A stretch of 64,000 nt of DNA from Dipteronia dyeriana (GCA_032871835.1 CM065296.1:51613288-51677287); one strand, 5' to 3'. Counted from the first letter of the stretch, positions 10,519 to 22,449 are shown. The notes: generated by a model not told the origin, from the sequence alone. A program made the numbers and translations.

Positions 10519-12068
10519 TGTTGGGGTTTATGCCATAAAGATGTAATTTGTATATGGATTTATAAAATATATAAAAGGAAAAGTTTAATTCATTCATGTT
10601 GTGTTGTTTATTTTATAACTTGTACATATATTTAACATCCAAGATTGTCGGATGTAATCTCTAACTGTGTATATGAGTGTCATATACGGATGGATACAGT
10701 AAGAGACGTGCAATCTAAAGAGTCCATAGATAGCAAATAAAGCTGGGTACTTTATTTGTGGTTAATCTATAGTTACGGTCCATTCAGTAATGTACGATGA
10801 TTCTATCTTGAATCATTCATATGAGATATGGGAATGGAGGCACCTTGTATGATGTGATCATATAGGACTGGGCCATGATCTATACAAATCTCTCACTAAG
10901 ATCCATTTACCGATGAGATTCATATATATCAACTAATGATGGCTATATGTGGGTGATCGACTCCTTCAGGTTAGAATGTGGTATTTGATATACCATGGGT
11001 GAGGTCGGATGTTGTTCCCGATCAATACGCTTCGTATGTTGGGATTGCGGTTTGGCTTGTGGCTGGGAAGGTTTGTACTCAATAGTGGAATCCATTTCTT
11101 CTTGTGAGAAGTTGATGGTAGTTCCCTTAAGGTTTGATTCGGGGTTTGGACAATATGAGCGCTCTCCTAGTTCCGTGAGGAAATAGGATTTATTGTTCAT
11201 TATAGAATCAATGGTACTTAAAGGATATATGTAATTAGAGGGGTATAACAGACATTATGACCCAGCTCTAATTATGAACTACTGTGGAGGATAACACCAT
11301 GTGTAATAGCTATATCGATGGACACCGAGTTGTATCGATCTATGTAAAAGCGTCTATAGTTGAGAGAGTGCAGCTTCGGGTTTTTAGTGGAATAACACCG
11401 GAGTTAATAATCAAGGAATATTAATTAAAGAGTTTAATTAATGATTTCGAGGATTATTGGAGCTCAAAATATTGTGGGTCCATTAGGTCTCCTTGCTAGC
11501 CCGATCGATTTAGGCAACAAGGATCAAGGTTAATTAATTGGATTGTCCAATTAATTGTGTTACAAAAGTGACACGTATATATTCGGGAATTAATTTAATA
11601 ATGAGATTATTTAATTAAAGAATGTTAATAGTTAAATTAATTAAATAATTAGATTATTTAATTATATTGATAATTATGAATTATTAATTAACTATTAATT
11701 TGAGGGTGTTAGTTGATATATGGATTTAGGTGAAGATAAATAGTAGGATTATTTTATTTTACTAAATCATTTATCTAAGTATTTGAGTTTAAGTTTAAAT
11801 TTAAAATATTTATTATCACTTTTAATGTATTTGATATATTTGAAAAGGATAATTAAAAGATATATTTCAATTATAACATAAGAGATTATATTGGATGCAA
11901 ATTGGTATGTGTACATATTTAAGTGTTTGTATAGGATACAAACAAGGATAATATATATATAAAAGAACGTTGACTTCTTAAAAAAAGACACAGCAAAAAC
12001 AGAGAAATATACATATTTGAGAAGCAAGCAGTGCAACGTGAATATATATATTTGAGAAGCAAGCTGTG

Positions 12069-12147
<79 letters not shown>

Positions 12148-12629
12148 GCAAAGGTGTAGGTTATAGATATATATATATTTGGTGGAGGCGTGATGCTGGG
12201 CTGATTTTTTTGAGAAAAGAATTGGCCTATAAAAAAATATATATCATATATGGAACCACATCTGTCAGTATATTTTTTGCATGATATACAATTTATGTGT
12301 GTGTGAAATCAATACACCAAATTGAGAGGAAAGAGTTTCTTCAAGTATTTCTCTACATCCTCCATTCAAGTTCCTGAGACCATGACACGTCCACACCCAG
12401 TTACTAGATCTGGAAGATACGAGGAAGATCGAGTGGTTCAGACAAGAGCATAACGTAAAGTGAAGGAGCCACCAAACGTTGGCATGTTCTTCTCATTTTA
12501 TTGATTACAATTTTCTATGTATACATATTGTATGAATTAGCTTTGAAAAATAATTACGATCCCAAGTTCACTGGTCAATATGTATAAAAAGTTTATAACC
12601 TAGTTCCGCTGCGTAACCGGTGAACAACA
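10519..12629 (+). repeat. Copia-2b 5' LTR
   Basis: Starts TGTTGGGGTTTATGCC, ends GGTGAACAACA, followed by a PBS. It pairs with 18175-20311 over its whole length, with visible substitutions and small indels (for example the 3' copy starts TGTTGAGG). The AT microsatellites differ strongly in length between the two LTRs. Confidence 0.9.
12073..12144. repeat. (AT)n microsatellite, 72 bp
   Basis: An uninterrupted AT run inside the 5' LTR. The same site in the 3' LTR (19781-19804) is only about 24 bp, so it has changed length since insertion. Confidence 0.95.
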
Positions 12630-12631
12630 AT

Positions 12632-12643
12632 TGGTATCAGAGG
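12632..12643 (+). other. Primer binding site of Copia-2b
   Basis: TGGTATCAGAGG, two bases after the LTR; the last base deviates from the TGGTATCAGAGC initiator-Met consensus. Confidence 0.88.
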
Positions 12644-14308
12644 CAATTTATTTTTCAGAATTGGAAATTATTTTCGATGCTCCTGTATGTATGAATGTGT
12701 AGGCACCATCTTTATGACTGTATGAATGTTTATAATTAAATTGTTTAATTTAAACACGGTTGATCGTAATTTTTTATAGTATTGTGGGTTTAGGGTTTAT
12801 GGGTTGTATAATTTTTATTTTATTTATTTGACTGTTACTGTATTGTAAGTAAATAAAAAAATTGTAACCTGTAAATGAAGAACTGAAAACGCGAGCGATG
12901 TCAGTACTGTTCACGGCGGCGTAACTGTTCATAGGGTACTGTTCATGCTCGGTTCCGTTGGCAAGTGTTGCCTAGTGTGTTCCGTGCAGATTTCCTGTTT
13001 CGGGTTCATGAAATGAATCAGAGTGACCTAAAGAGACTGGAATATATCTAAAGAGATTGGAAGATATCTGAAGTTACTAGAAGACCAAGGAATGCCTTGG
13101 AATTTTATTTTTGTAATTTTAGATTCAAACTTTTTAGGTTAAATAATCCACAACACTCGGTCAATTCATATATGCTTTATACTCTGTGATGATAAAAGTA
13201 TTGTTATGCATACGTATGTCATTTATATTAGATGTGCCTACACAAATATATTTGATATGTCATACATGCATCATAGCCTGATATTTTATGTATTTGTTTT
13301 TAAATGTGATTAAAATGGGTAATATACATAATTGGCTATGAATAATGAGATTAGTTTTTAATGGTTAGAAAACTTGGTAATTCTCATTAATATTAATCTA
13401 GTTATTAAAGAGTTTAATAAGTTAGATTAATAGGGTCATTTATTGTAATTAGGATTAATATGATTAAATACCTAATAATAAATTATCAAAATAAAGTGTT
13501 AGGGTTTTAATAGTTAAAACTTGGTAAATACTAACATAATAATCTAACCCTAGTAAATAGTTTACAAAGGCTTAGATTATTCACTAATAGATTAGATTTT
13601 TAATTATTAAAAAACATTAATGATTTATTAGTTAATTAGAATTTGGTTCTAATTAGTTAATGCGCTAGAAAACTTGATTAAAGTTAGTCGTTTAATCCTG
13701 TAGAGTCTAGGTGCATTAACGGTTAATAGAAAACCCAAATTTTTAAATAGTGAGTGTGAGTGGGAGAGGGATATATGACATATATATCGCACGGTCTCCA
13801 TCATTAGTTCAACACCATGAGATCCGAGTGGGGCCTCGTGACGGCTTTGCTTTCGTCCTCTCTAAGGAGGGTTTCCACAAAGGTCAATACCAAGGTTGAC
13901 TTCCTAACGTATAGGATTTGTGAGGGTATTTCGGGATTGACCGACCCTAAGGCGGCAATTCTCGAGTTAAGCTCGTGAGATCTGAAATGGTGGGTTACAC
14001 TCACGAAGGTTTTTTTTAAGTTTTTTAATTAAAAACCTGACTGAATGAACGATGGTTGAATGATATGGAATAAGAGTTATTCTAGAATATCATTTGATTG
14101 AGAATGTCTCGGTCTAACAAGCAAAGACTTGACCGACCCTAAGGCGGCACTTATTTATGGTATGTTAGATTGTCGTGGTATAGCAACCAGTTTTCGGGTA
14201 GTTCTAGTTCGTTAAACATGTTCATGCATCATGTTTTAATTTATGTCAAAGCACTTGCACTTGTTTTAAATAAATGACTGAATGAATGTTTTATTTATTT
14301 CAGCAATA
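12644..14308 (+). other. Copia-2b leader, no gene seen
   Basis: 1.66 kb of AT-rich leader collinear with 7475-9116. No ORF with recognisable protein features. Confidence 0.7.
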
Positions 14309-15148
14309 ATGTCTTCTGCATTACTTCAAATTCTAGTAAACGACATATTAACTGGTGATAACTACACTAAGTGGAAACTTAACATTAATGCAATATTGGT
14401 CACCAAAGATCTCAAGTTTGTGTTTACGGAGGAATGTCCTTCAGCGCCTGCTCCCAATGCCACACGAACTGTTCGTGAGGCATACGAGCGATGGGTCTCA
14501 TCTGATGAGAAGGCCCGAACATATCTGTTGGCTTCTATGACAGACATGCTTGTCACAAAGCATGAAGCAATGACTTTAGCATTCGAAATCATGGAGTCAT
14601 TGCAAACCATGTTCGGGCAGCCCTCCGAGCAAAAGCAACACGAATCCATTCGTTCTGCTATGCTCGCTCGGATTAAGGAAGGCACATCGGTTAGGGAACA
14701 TGTCCTAGGCATGATGTCCTACTTCAACACGGCAGAAGTCAATGGCCGGGCCATTGACGAACCCAGTCAAGTGAGCATCATACTGATGACTCTTTCAAAG
14801 ATTTTCGATCAATTTAAGAGCAACTACATGATGAACAATTTAAGGTTCAATCTCACACAGTTGCTTAATGAGCTCACTACCTTTGAGTCCTTGACTAAGG
14901 ATAACAAGGGTAAGACCAGTGAGGCAAATATTGACGAACAATCTTCCTACTCTAATAATAAGAAGAGAAAGAGGTCTACTAGGAAAGCGAAGGGTACGCC
15001 CAAACCCAAGAAAGCCAAAAGCAAGAAGAAGTCCAAGAAAAGTAAATATGATTTACTTGTTCTTGAGTCGTGTTTAGTGGAAGATGATTCTTCACCCTGG
15101 ATAGTTGATTCGGGGGCCACTAACCATGTTTGTTCTTCTTTACAATAG
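14309..15148 (+). CDS. Copia-2b gag and start of protease
   Basis: The ATG at 14309 is chosen because the Copia-2a copy has ATG at the same place and the gag motif starts soon after. 279 codons: gag N-domain (GDNYTKWKLNINAIL, residues ~14-28), helical middle (VREAYERWVSSDEKARTYLL, VREHVLGMMSYFNTAEVNGR), a strongly basic Lys/Arg region (~205-245) and the protease start WIVDSGATNHVC with catalytic Asp near residue 268. No CCHC knuckle is seen; the basic region may replace it. A TAG at 15146 ends the frame inside the protease, so gag is intact but pol is cut off. Confidence 0.85.
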   Translation: MSSALLQILVNDILTGDNYTKWKLNINAILVTKDLKFVFTEECPSAPAPNATRTVREAYERWVSSDEKARTYLLASMTDMLVTKHEAMTLAFEIMESLQTMFGQPSEQKQHESIRSAMLARIKEGTSVREHVLGMMSYFNTAEVNGRAIDEPSQVSIILMTLSKIFDQFKSNYMMNNLRFNLTQLLNELTTFESLTKDNKGKTSEANIDEQSSYSNNKKRKRSTRKAKGTPKPKKAKSKKKSKKSKYDLLVLESCLVEDDSSPWIVDSGATNHVCSSLQ

Positions 15149-15735
15149 ACTGATTATTGGACACAGCTAGAGTAGCAAGCCTTCTCAGTATGTGTGGGGT
15201 CAGGGGATGTCGTGTCGGCATGAGCAGTGGGCATAATTAGATTATGTTTTTGTAATAATTATATATTGTTGGACAATGTATTTTATATTCCTGAATTTAC
15301 ACGGAATTTGATTTCTATTTCTATGTTGTTAGAACAAAAATATTCTGTTTCTTTTAATAATAAGTCTGTTATTATTGTAAAGAATGGTCGGAATATTTGT
15401 TCAGGAATTAATGAAAACATTTTTTATGTATTAAGACCGTTAATACATACTGCATTGCTCAACACCGAAATGTTTAAGGTTGAAAAACCAAAAACTAAAC
15501 GACATAAGATTTCTCCAGATAATGACACGTATCTCTGACATCTAAGGCTTGGTCATATCAACCTTTACTGGATAAACAGACTAGAAAAAAGTGGACCTTT
15601 TAAGTGAGTTAAAGGTCGGCACCATACATGTCTGCGAATCTTGTCTGGAAGGTAAGATGACTAAGAGACCTTGCTAGAAAAGGGCTTAGAGCTAAAGAAA
15701 CGCTAGAGCTTATACATACAAACATTTGTGGACCG
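15149..15735 (+). pseudogene. Copia-2b protease C-half and GAG-pre-integrase
   Basis: After the stop at 15148, two more stops precede an open piece at 15227-15538 with LDNVFYIPEFTRNLISISML, typical of the Copia protease C-half. From 15539 a zinc-binding segment HLRLGHINLYWINRLEKSG follows, with a stop and a shift before CESCLEGKM. Confidence 0.8.
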
Positions 15736-16226
15736 ATGAATGCTAAAGCTAGGGGTGGTTATGAGTATTATATCACCTTTATAGATGACTACTCAAGATA
15801 CAGATACGACTACCTAATGCAACGAAAGTCGGAAACATTTGAAATGTTTAAAGAATTTCGAGCTGAAGCTGAGAATCAATTAGGTAGGACTATCAAATCA
15901 CTACGAACGGATTATGGAGGTGAGTACGTTGACCAAGAGTTTAAAGACTTCATGGTCGAGCATGGGATAGTTTCCCAACTCACAGCTCCCGTAAACCTCA
16001 GTAAAATGGTGTAGTGGAGAGGATAAATAGAACCCTAATAGAATTTGTGAGATCTATGATTAGTTTCTCATCATTACCAAACTCCTTCTGGGAATATGCG
16101 TTACAAACAGCGGCATACATTTTGAATGTGGTGCCATCCAAATCTATTCCTAAGACTCCTCTAGAGTTGTGGAATGGTCGTAAAGCTAGTTTATGCCATT
16201 TTTGCATATAGGGGTATCCAACACAC
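15736..16226 (+). pseudogene. Copia-2b integrase core
   Basis: Seen are GGYEYYITFIDDYSRYRY, SLRTDYGGEY (second Asp) and, after a stop at the Gln of the PQQNG motif (near 16000), [11 protein letters not shown] with the catalytic Glu retained. [20 protein letters not shown] follows. A TAG at 16209 ends the open part. Without the two stops this integrase would look catalytically complete. Confidence 0.85.
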
Positions 16227-16703
16227 GTGTTGAAGAACAGAACTGGAAAGCTAGACTCCAAGTCTGTGGTCTGCTTGTTTGTAGGATACTCCAAGGAGAC
16301 TAGTGGTGGACACTTCTATAGTCCCGAAGATAATAAAGTATTTATATCGACAAATGCAACGTTTCTTAAGGACAGTTATATTACTGACCATAAACCTCAT
16401 TCTAAGATTGTATTGAATGAATTAGAGCCTAGTGAGACTAGTGCTTCATCAACAAGAGTTGTTGATCCACAAACATCTGAGAGTCAGATGGTTCCTGATC
16501 AGGATACACTACCACCTAGACGTAGTGAGAGGGTTGTAAGACAACCTGAACGCTATTTAGGTATAGGTGAGGGACAAGGTGTTGTCTCTGCTGATAGTGT
16601 TGATGATCCATTGACACTATCAGCAGAGACAACACCTTGTCCCTCAGAATGGCTTAAAGCCATGAATCTCGAGATGGAGTCCATGTACTCTAACTCAGTC
16701 TGA
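16227..16703 (+). pseudogene. Copia-2b integrase-RT linker with palindromic insert
   Basis: An open 158-codon stretch: GKLDSKSVVCLFVGYSKETS (integrase C-domain), a variable acidic linker, RRSERVVRQPERYLGIGEG, and then EWLKAMNLEMESMY (start of RT). Where Copia-1 has an acidic DDDDPYTY...WQKAM stretch, this copy encodes a segment made by a perfect inverted repeat (16568-16646). The frame stays open across it. Confidence 0.8.
16568..16646. repeat. Perfect 33-bp inverted repeat, 13-bp loop
   Basis: Arms 16568-16600 and 16614-16646 are exact reverse complements; the left arm starts TGAGGGACAAGG and the right arm ends CCTTGTCCCTCA. The loop is TGATGATCCATTG. It sits in the coding sequence of pol, where related elements have none. 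Confidence 0.97.
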
Positions 16704-17580
16704 GATCTTGTAGACTTACCGGATGGGGTAAAACCCATAAGGTGTAAGTGGATCTACAAGAGAAATAGAGGAGTAGACGGGAAGGTAGAGACCTTCAAGG
16801 CAAGGCTAGTGGCCAAGGGTTATACCCAGAAAGAGGGGGTCGATTATGAAGAGATCTTCTCGCTAGTAGCCATGTTTAAGTCTATTAGGATTCTTTTATC
16901 CATTGCTAGCTATTTTGATTATGAAATTTGGAAATGGACGTCAAGACTGCATTCTTGAATGGAAATCTTGATGAAAGCATCTATATGATGCAGCAGAGGG
17001 ATTCGTGTCTCAAGATCAAGAGCAAAAGGTTTGCAACAGCAAAGGTCCATCTATGGGTTTAAGCAAGCATCTAGATCTTGGAACATCAGGTTCGATAATG
17101 TGATCAAAACCTATGGCTTCGAGCAGAATGTCGATGAGCCTTATGTCTACAAGCGCATCATTGATAAGAAGTAGTTTTCTTGATCCTATACGTTAATGAT
17201 ATCCTACTCATTGGGAATGATGTGAGAGTGTTGTCTGATGTAAAGGGCTGGCTAGCCAATTCCAAATGAAAGATTTGGGAAAGGGGAGTTATGTTATTGG
17301 GATCCAGCTTATAAGGAATTGTAAGAACAAACTCATAGCACTGTCTCAGGCATCGTATATCGATAAGATTCTTATGCGATTTTTGATGCAAAACTCCAAG
17401 AAAGGTAATTTACCTTCCAGTCATAGAGTTCACTTGTCTAAGGAACAGTGTCCTAAGACACCTCAAAATATTGAGGATATGAGACGTGTACCCTATGCAT
17501 CGACAGTAGGTAGTCTCATGTATATTATGTTAAGCACGAGACCGGACATCTGTTATGCAGTGGGAGTAGTTAGCAGATAA
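16704..17580 (+). pseudogene. Copia-2b reverse transcriptase
   Basis: RVT_2 motifs in order: DLVDLPDGVKPIRCKWIYKR, ARLVAKGYTQKEGVDYEE, IRILLSIAS, a shifted DVKTAFLNG block, then LYVNDILLIGND at 17186-17215 and YVIGIQLIRN, ASYIDKIL, VGSLMYIMLSTRPDI. The catalytic YVDD has become YVND (first Asp to Asn, codon AAT), which should abolish polymerisation. Frameshifts near 16930 and 17170 add to this. Confidence 0.85.
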
Positions 17581-18160
17581 CAGTCCAACCCAGAATTGGA
17601 TCATTGGGTTGCTGTCAAGACAATTCTCAAGTATCTTCGGAGAATAATAAATTATATGCTAGTGTATTCCGAACAAGATTTTATCTTGTTAGGATACATA
17701 GATTCTGATTTTCAGTCAGACAGGGATTCTAAAAAATCCACGTCTGGATCAGTATTCACCCTGGGTGGTGGAGCCATTGTGTGGAAAAGTATCAAGTAAT
17801 CTTGCATTGCTGTCTCCACCATGGAATCCGAATATGTAGCCGCTTGTGAAGCTGCTAAAGAGGCTGTTTGGCTCCGTAAGTTTTTGAGTGATCTGGAAGT
17901 TGTTCCAGATTTGGATATGCCCATCACACTTTATTGAGATAACAGTACTGTTGTGGCTAATTCCAAAGAACCAAGAAGCCACAAGAGAGGGAAGCATATA
18001 GAGAAAAAGTATCATCTCATTAGAGAGAGGAGGTGTGATCGTCACAAAAATAGCCTCATAAGATAATCATGCTGATTCATTTACAAAGACCTTACCGGCT
18101 AAAGTATTTTCGGGTCACCTAGATGGTCTAGGGTTACGAGACATGCCTCACATGCTTTAG
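17581..18160 (+). pseudogene. Copia-2b RNase H
   Basis: Seen are GYIDSDFQSDRDSKKSTSG, FTLGGGAIVWKSIK, then a stop, [19 protein letters not shown] and AVWLRKFLSDLEVV, another stop at the expected DN pair (LYxDNSTVVANSKEPRSH), and a degenerate ADSFTKTL end. It terminates just before the PPT. Confidence 0.8.
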
Positions 18161-18174
18161 TGCAAGTGGGAGAT
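18161..18174 (+). other. Polypurine tract of Copia-2b
   Basis: TGCAAGTGGGAGAT immediately before the TG of the 3' LTR; same AAGTGGGAGA core as in Copia-1. Confidence 0.85.
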
Positions 18175-19623
18175 TGTTGAGGTTTATGCCCTAAATATGT
18201 AATTTGTAAATGGATTTATGAAATAAATAAAAGGAAAAGTTCAATTCATTCATGTTAGTTGTTTATTTTATAACTTGTACATATATTTAACATCCAAGAT
18301 TGCCGGATGTAATCTCTAACTGTGTATATGAGTGTCATATACAGATGGATACAGTAAGAGACTTGCAATCTAAAGAGTCCACAAATAACAAATAAAGATG
18401 GCTACTTTATTTGTGGTTAATCTATAGTTGAAGTCCATTCAGTAATGTACGATAGTTCTATCCTGAATCATTCATATGAGATATGAGAATGGAGGCACCT
18501 TGTATGATGTGATCATATAGGACTGGGCCATGATCTATATGATTCTCTCACTAAGATTCGTTTACCGATGAGATTCATATATATCAACTAATGATAGCTA
18601 TATGTGAGTGATCTTAATCTTGAGTGTCTTATCGACTCCTTCAGGTTAGATCATGGTCTTTGATATACCATGGGTGAAGTCGGATGTTGTTCCCGATCAA
18701 TATGCTTCGTATGTTGGGATTGCAGTTTGGCTTGTGGCTGGGAAGGTTTGTACATAATAGTGGAATCCACTCCTTCTTGTGAGAAGTAGATGGTAGTTCC
18801 CTTAAGGGTTGATTCGGGGCTTGGACAATAAGAGCGCTCTCCTAATTCCGTTAGGAAATAGGATTTATTGTTCATTATAGAATCAATGATACTTAAAGGA
18901 TATATGTAATTAGAGAGATATGACGGACATTATGATCCAGCTCTAATTATGAACTACTGTAGAGTATCACACCATGTGTAATAGCTATATCGATGGACAC
19001 CGAGTTGTATCAGTCTGTGTAAAAGCGTCTACAATTGAGAGAGCGCAGCTTTGGGTTTTTAGTGGAATAACACCATAGTTAATAATCAAGGAATATTAAT
19101 TAAAGAGTTTAATTAATGATTCCTAGGATTATTGGAGCTCAAAATACTGTGGGTCCATTAGGTCCCCTTGCTAGCCCGATCGATATAGATAACGAGGGTC
19201 ACGGTTAATTAATTGGATTGTCCAATTAATTGTGTTACAAAAGTGACATGTATATATTCGGGAATTAATTAAATAATGAGATTATTTAATTAAAGAATGT
19301 TAATAGTTAAATTAATTAAATAATTAGATTATTTAATTGTATTGATAATTATGAATTATTAATTAATTATTAATTGGAGGGTGTTGATTGATATATGGAT
19401 TTGGGTGAAGATAAAATAATAGGATTATTTTATTTTACTAAATCATTTACCTAAGTATTTGAATTTAAGTTTAAATTTAAAATACTTATTATCACTTTTA
19501 ATATATTTGATATATTTGAAAAGGATAATTAAAAGATATATATCAATTATAACACAAGAGATTGTATTGGATGCAAATTGGTGTGTGTACATATATAAGT
19601 GTTTGTATAGGATACAAATAGGG

Positions 19624-19676
<53 letters not shown>

Positions 19677-20311
19677 ATGTTGACTTCTTAAAAAAAGACA
19701 CAGCAAAAACAGAGAAATATACATATTTGAAAAGCAAGCAGTGCAACGTGAATATATATATTTGAGAAGCAAGTTGTGCAATATATATATATATATATAT
19801 ATATTTGGCAGAGGTGTGGGTTACAAATATATATATTTGGTGGAGGCGTGATGCTGGGTTGATTTTTTTGAGAAAAGAATTGGCTTATAAAAAAACATAT
19901 ATCATATACGGAACCACATCTGTTAGTATATTTTTTGCATGAGATGCAATTTATGTGTGTGTCAAATTAATACACCAAATTGAGAAGAAAGATTTTCTTC
20001 AAGTATTTCTCTACATCCTCTATTCAATTTCCTGAGACCATGACACGCCCACACGCAGTTACCAGATCCAGAAGATAGTGAGGAAGATCGAGTGGTTCAC
20101 ATAGAAGCATAACATAAAGTGAAGGAGCCTCCAAACATTGGTATGTTCTTTTGATTTTATTGATTACAATTTTCTGTGTATACATATTGTATGTATTATT
20201 TCCTAAAAATAATTATGATCCCAAATTCAATTGTCCCAAATACAGATTATGATCTGTATAAAAATTTTAAAACCTAGTTCCGCTGCATAACAGGTGAACG
20301 GGGTTCCAACA
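18175..20311 (+). repeat. Copia-2b 3' LTR
   Basis: Starts TGTTGAGGTTTATGCCC, ends GGGTTCCAACA, and is followed by the TSD-like ATACC. Pairs with 10519-12629. Confidence 0.9.
19627..19671. repeat. (AT)n microsatellite in 3' LTR
   Basis: About 44 bp of AT; the equivalent place in the 5' LTR (near 11950) has only about 12 bp. A second run lies at 19781-19804. Confidence 0.95.
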
Positions 20312-20316
20312 ATACC

Positions 20317-20972
20317 CTATCCGAATTAATTGATACGCTAAAACCTCCCTACCAATGTGATTCCCGCATTCCATATAGTGGACCTCTCTTAATAACCAGC
20401 TGGCATCGTCAGGATACAGACTTTGAAGCAATTGGAGGGATTTCCCTTCCTATAGAGGTGCTCATCTACCAGGGAATACCGGACGAATAACCACTTGGCT
20501 TTTCAAGCTTGGTTGAGATTTTCAGGAAGCTTTCCTTGTTTGAGGTAGGCAACTATTGGGCATGCCTCAGTGCCTACTGATATTCATGATTGGAAGATCA
20601 CCTGGAGGGCCATTTCCCGGGGTAGGTCTTGTCCCCCATTTGTAGCTATCTCTGCTAAGGCCTCCGCGCGATGATTTTGCTATCGAGGTATTTGCTAAAT
20701 TTTGAACCCTTTGAAGTTTTCCCTGGGTTGCTGGACCAGCTTCAGGTAGGCAGCCATGTTATCACCCCTAGATTGGTAAAGCCCTGTTACTTGGTTGAAA
20801 ATGAGTAATTAGTCAGTCATAATGTGCAAATAGTCGGCTTTGAGTTCGATGGTGACGTTTATCCCAGCCAAGAGAGTTTCATACTCGGCTTCGTTTTGGT
20901 TACTTTGAACTCAAACGTATAACAATGGCAGTATTCCGTCCTTTCTGGGCCGGTCAGGACTATGCCAACTCC
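20317..20972 (-). pseudogene. Tat-type Gypsy RNase H / connection fragment
   Basis: This continues the antisense Tat pol broken at 10518. Blocks such as CTACCAATGTGATT and GGCATCGTCAGGATACAGAC correspond to 54708-54780 in the second Tat element. The right part (to 20972) should encode the RNase H (antisense of a GVGIV-like block near 20950). Many stops. It is cut at 20973 by a Copia-1 LTR. Confidence 0.65.
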
Positions 20973-21637
20973 TGCTGGGATTATGCTCGATAGCAAGAGT
21001 GTAATAATGTATTTGAAAATTTTTTCATATTAATAAAGTGATTTCTAGTTTAACAAATTTTATAGAATTTATAGTTTAATTATTAAAATTGTCAAAAGTA
21101 AATAATCATAAGGTCAAAAGACTATGAGAAAAGAAGAATTGTTCACACATCTAGATATGTATGAGGTAGACACAATTCTTTAGTTAGTCTTGAATAATAT
21201 TCACAACTTAAGATAAAAGGTTGGGAGTCTTTATCTTCTCAAATTTGTAGATTCTTTTGCTAGCATTTAAGTGGGATTAAATGTGTTATGATGAGTCTAA
21301 AATCATCAAAGTGTGGTGTCTTTGGGAAAAAGAATCTAATGCACTGGGGCATTGAATTGGATCACAATGAAATACTTTATCTAAAACCATCAATGGATAA
21401 AAAATTTCATTTGAAGACAATCGGAAAGTCTATCTCAATCCTGAGATAAATGATGGACTTATGGTTGCAAGTGTTATCATTTGAGCTATCGATGAGTACG
21501 ATTATATAGCATAGTCTATCCTCGATAGTTTGGTGGTTTTCATTTGTTAATCGATAGAGGACTTCATTTATAGATATGGATATCGTGTCTTTATTTATTA
21601 AATGTGAGTAAAATATCATCCTATGGATGCTTTAAGG

Positions 21638-21642
21638 TACTG
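21638..21642. other. Target-site duplication TACTG (left)
   Basis: TACTG, repeated at 22450-22454 on the other side of the solo LTR. Confidence 0.93.
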
Positions 21643-22449
21643 TGATATGAACCTCACCAAGAGCAGTGAGACCCGGAACCAATATATGGTAACGAAGGAT
21701 CGTTTTCTAATTTCAGATTTTTAAAAGAAGAAAATAAATAAAAAAAAGAACCGTGACCCGTTACCTATAAGGAGGTAAGAACCAACGGTATCAAGAAAGT
21801 TGTAGACGCCACACTCAAGAATAAGAAAGAAGGTGAGTGATAAGTCAAGGTTTGAACGCCACAAGGTAGAACCTTGATAAGTTCACAAGTTCTATGAGAA
21901 ACCAAAGAGAAAATTCTCTCAAATTTATTTCAATTCAAATATCTATTCTCAAATTACATCAATTGGTCACTTTTAAGCTAAAAATATCTAAGACGTAAAA
22001 GGGAATAAATATTAGGCAATTAGTGCCTTACAATCATGAAAATAAATGCAAACAAATTTAGGAAATAAATAAATACTAAACTAGCAACTATTGACTTGCT
22101 TCCTAATTGGAAAGCTAAATCTGGAAACAAATCAACCCCTTAATTTGGGAAACAAATCAACTATTATTCTTTGGAAATTAAAAGGAAATAAATCAACCAA
22201 AGTTGACTATTCTCCTAGCTTGTACCACACGCCCAAGTCTTCCTTATTTAGCCCAATCAATTGCCTTGATGACATTAATTACGCCTTGGTCTTCATGTGG
22301 ACTTATCTTGGACCTCAACAATTTAAAATCAGCCCAAGTGTCTTGAATTAGGTCATTTAGTGCTTCTTTGAATCTCTTAGCTCTTGCCCTTGTTATTGGC
22401 CCAACCGAAACATGCAATGGATCATTTGATGACTTCTTGATTCTCATCA
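21643..22449 (-). repeat. Solo LTR of the Gypsy A/B/C family
   Basis: In reverse orientation it starts TGATGAGAATC and ends TTCATATCA, like the LTRs at 34174 and 45216. It stands alone with no internal sequence and is flanked by the perfect 5-bp duplication TACTG (21638-21642 and 22450-22454). Solo LTRs arise by recombination between the two LTRs of one insertion. Confidence 0.93.

Larger units (their letters stand above)
10519..20311 (+). mobile_element. Copia-2b LTR retrotransposon, full length but dead
   Basis: Two LTRs of about 2.1 kb (10519-12629 and 18175-20311), a PBS, leader, gag-protease, integrase, RT, RNase H and a PPT are all in Copia order over 9.8 kb. It is inserted into a Tat-type Gypsy pol, with an imperfect 5-bp TSD. 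Long LTRs and gag/pol wording are similar to the Angela/Tork area of Copia; the lineage is inferred. Stops and frameshifts occur in every pol domain and the RT active site is mutated. Confidence 0.92.

Noticed and set aside
12066..12284. ORF made of alternating Tyr-Ile codons
   Set aside because: Translation of an AT microsatellite.
22091..22351. Conserved 86-codon ORF antisense to the Gypsy LTR (also 31536-31742, 34274-34534, 45316-45576)
   Set aside because: It recurs only because the LTR recurs; it is the mirror of the sense-strand tail frame and ends without family features. No independent evidence of coding.
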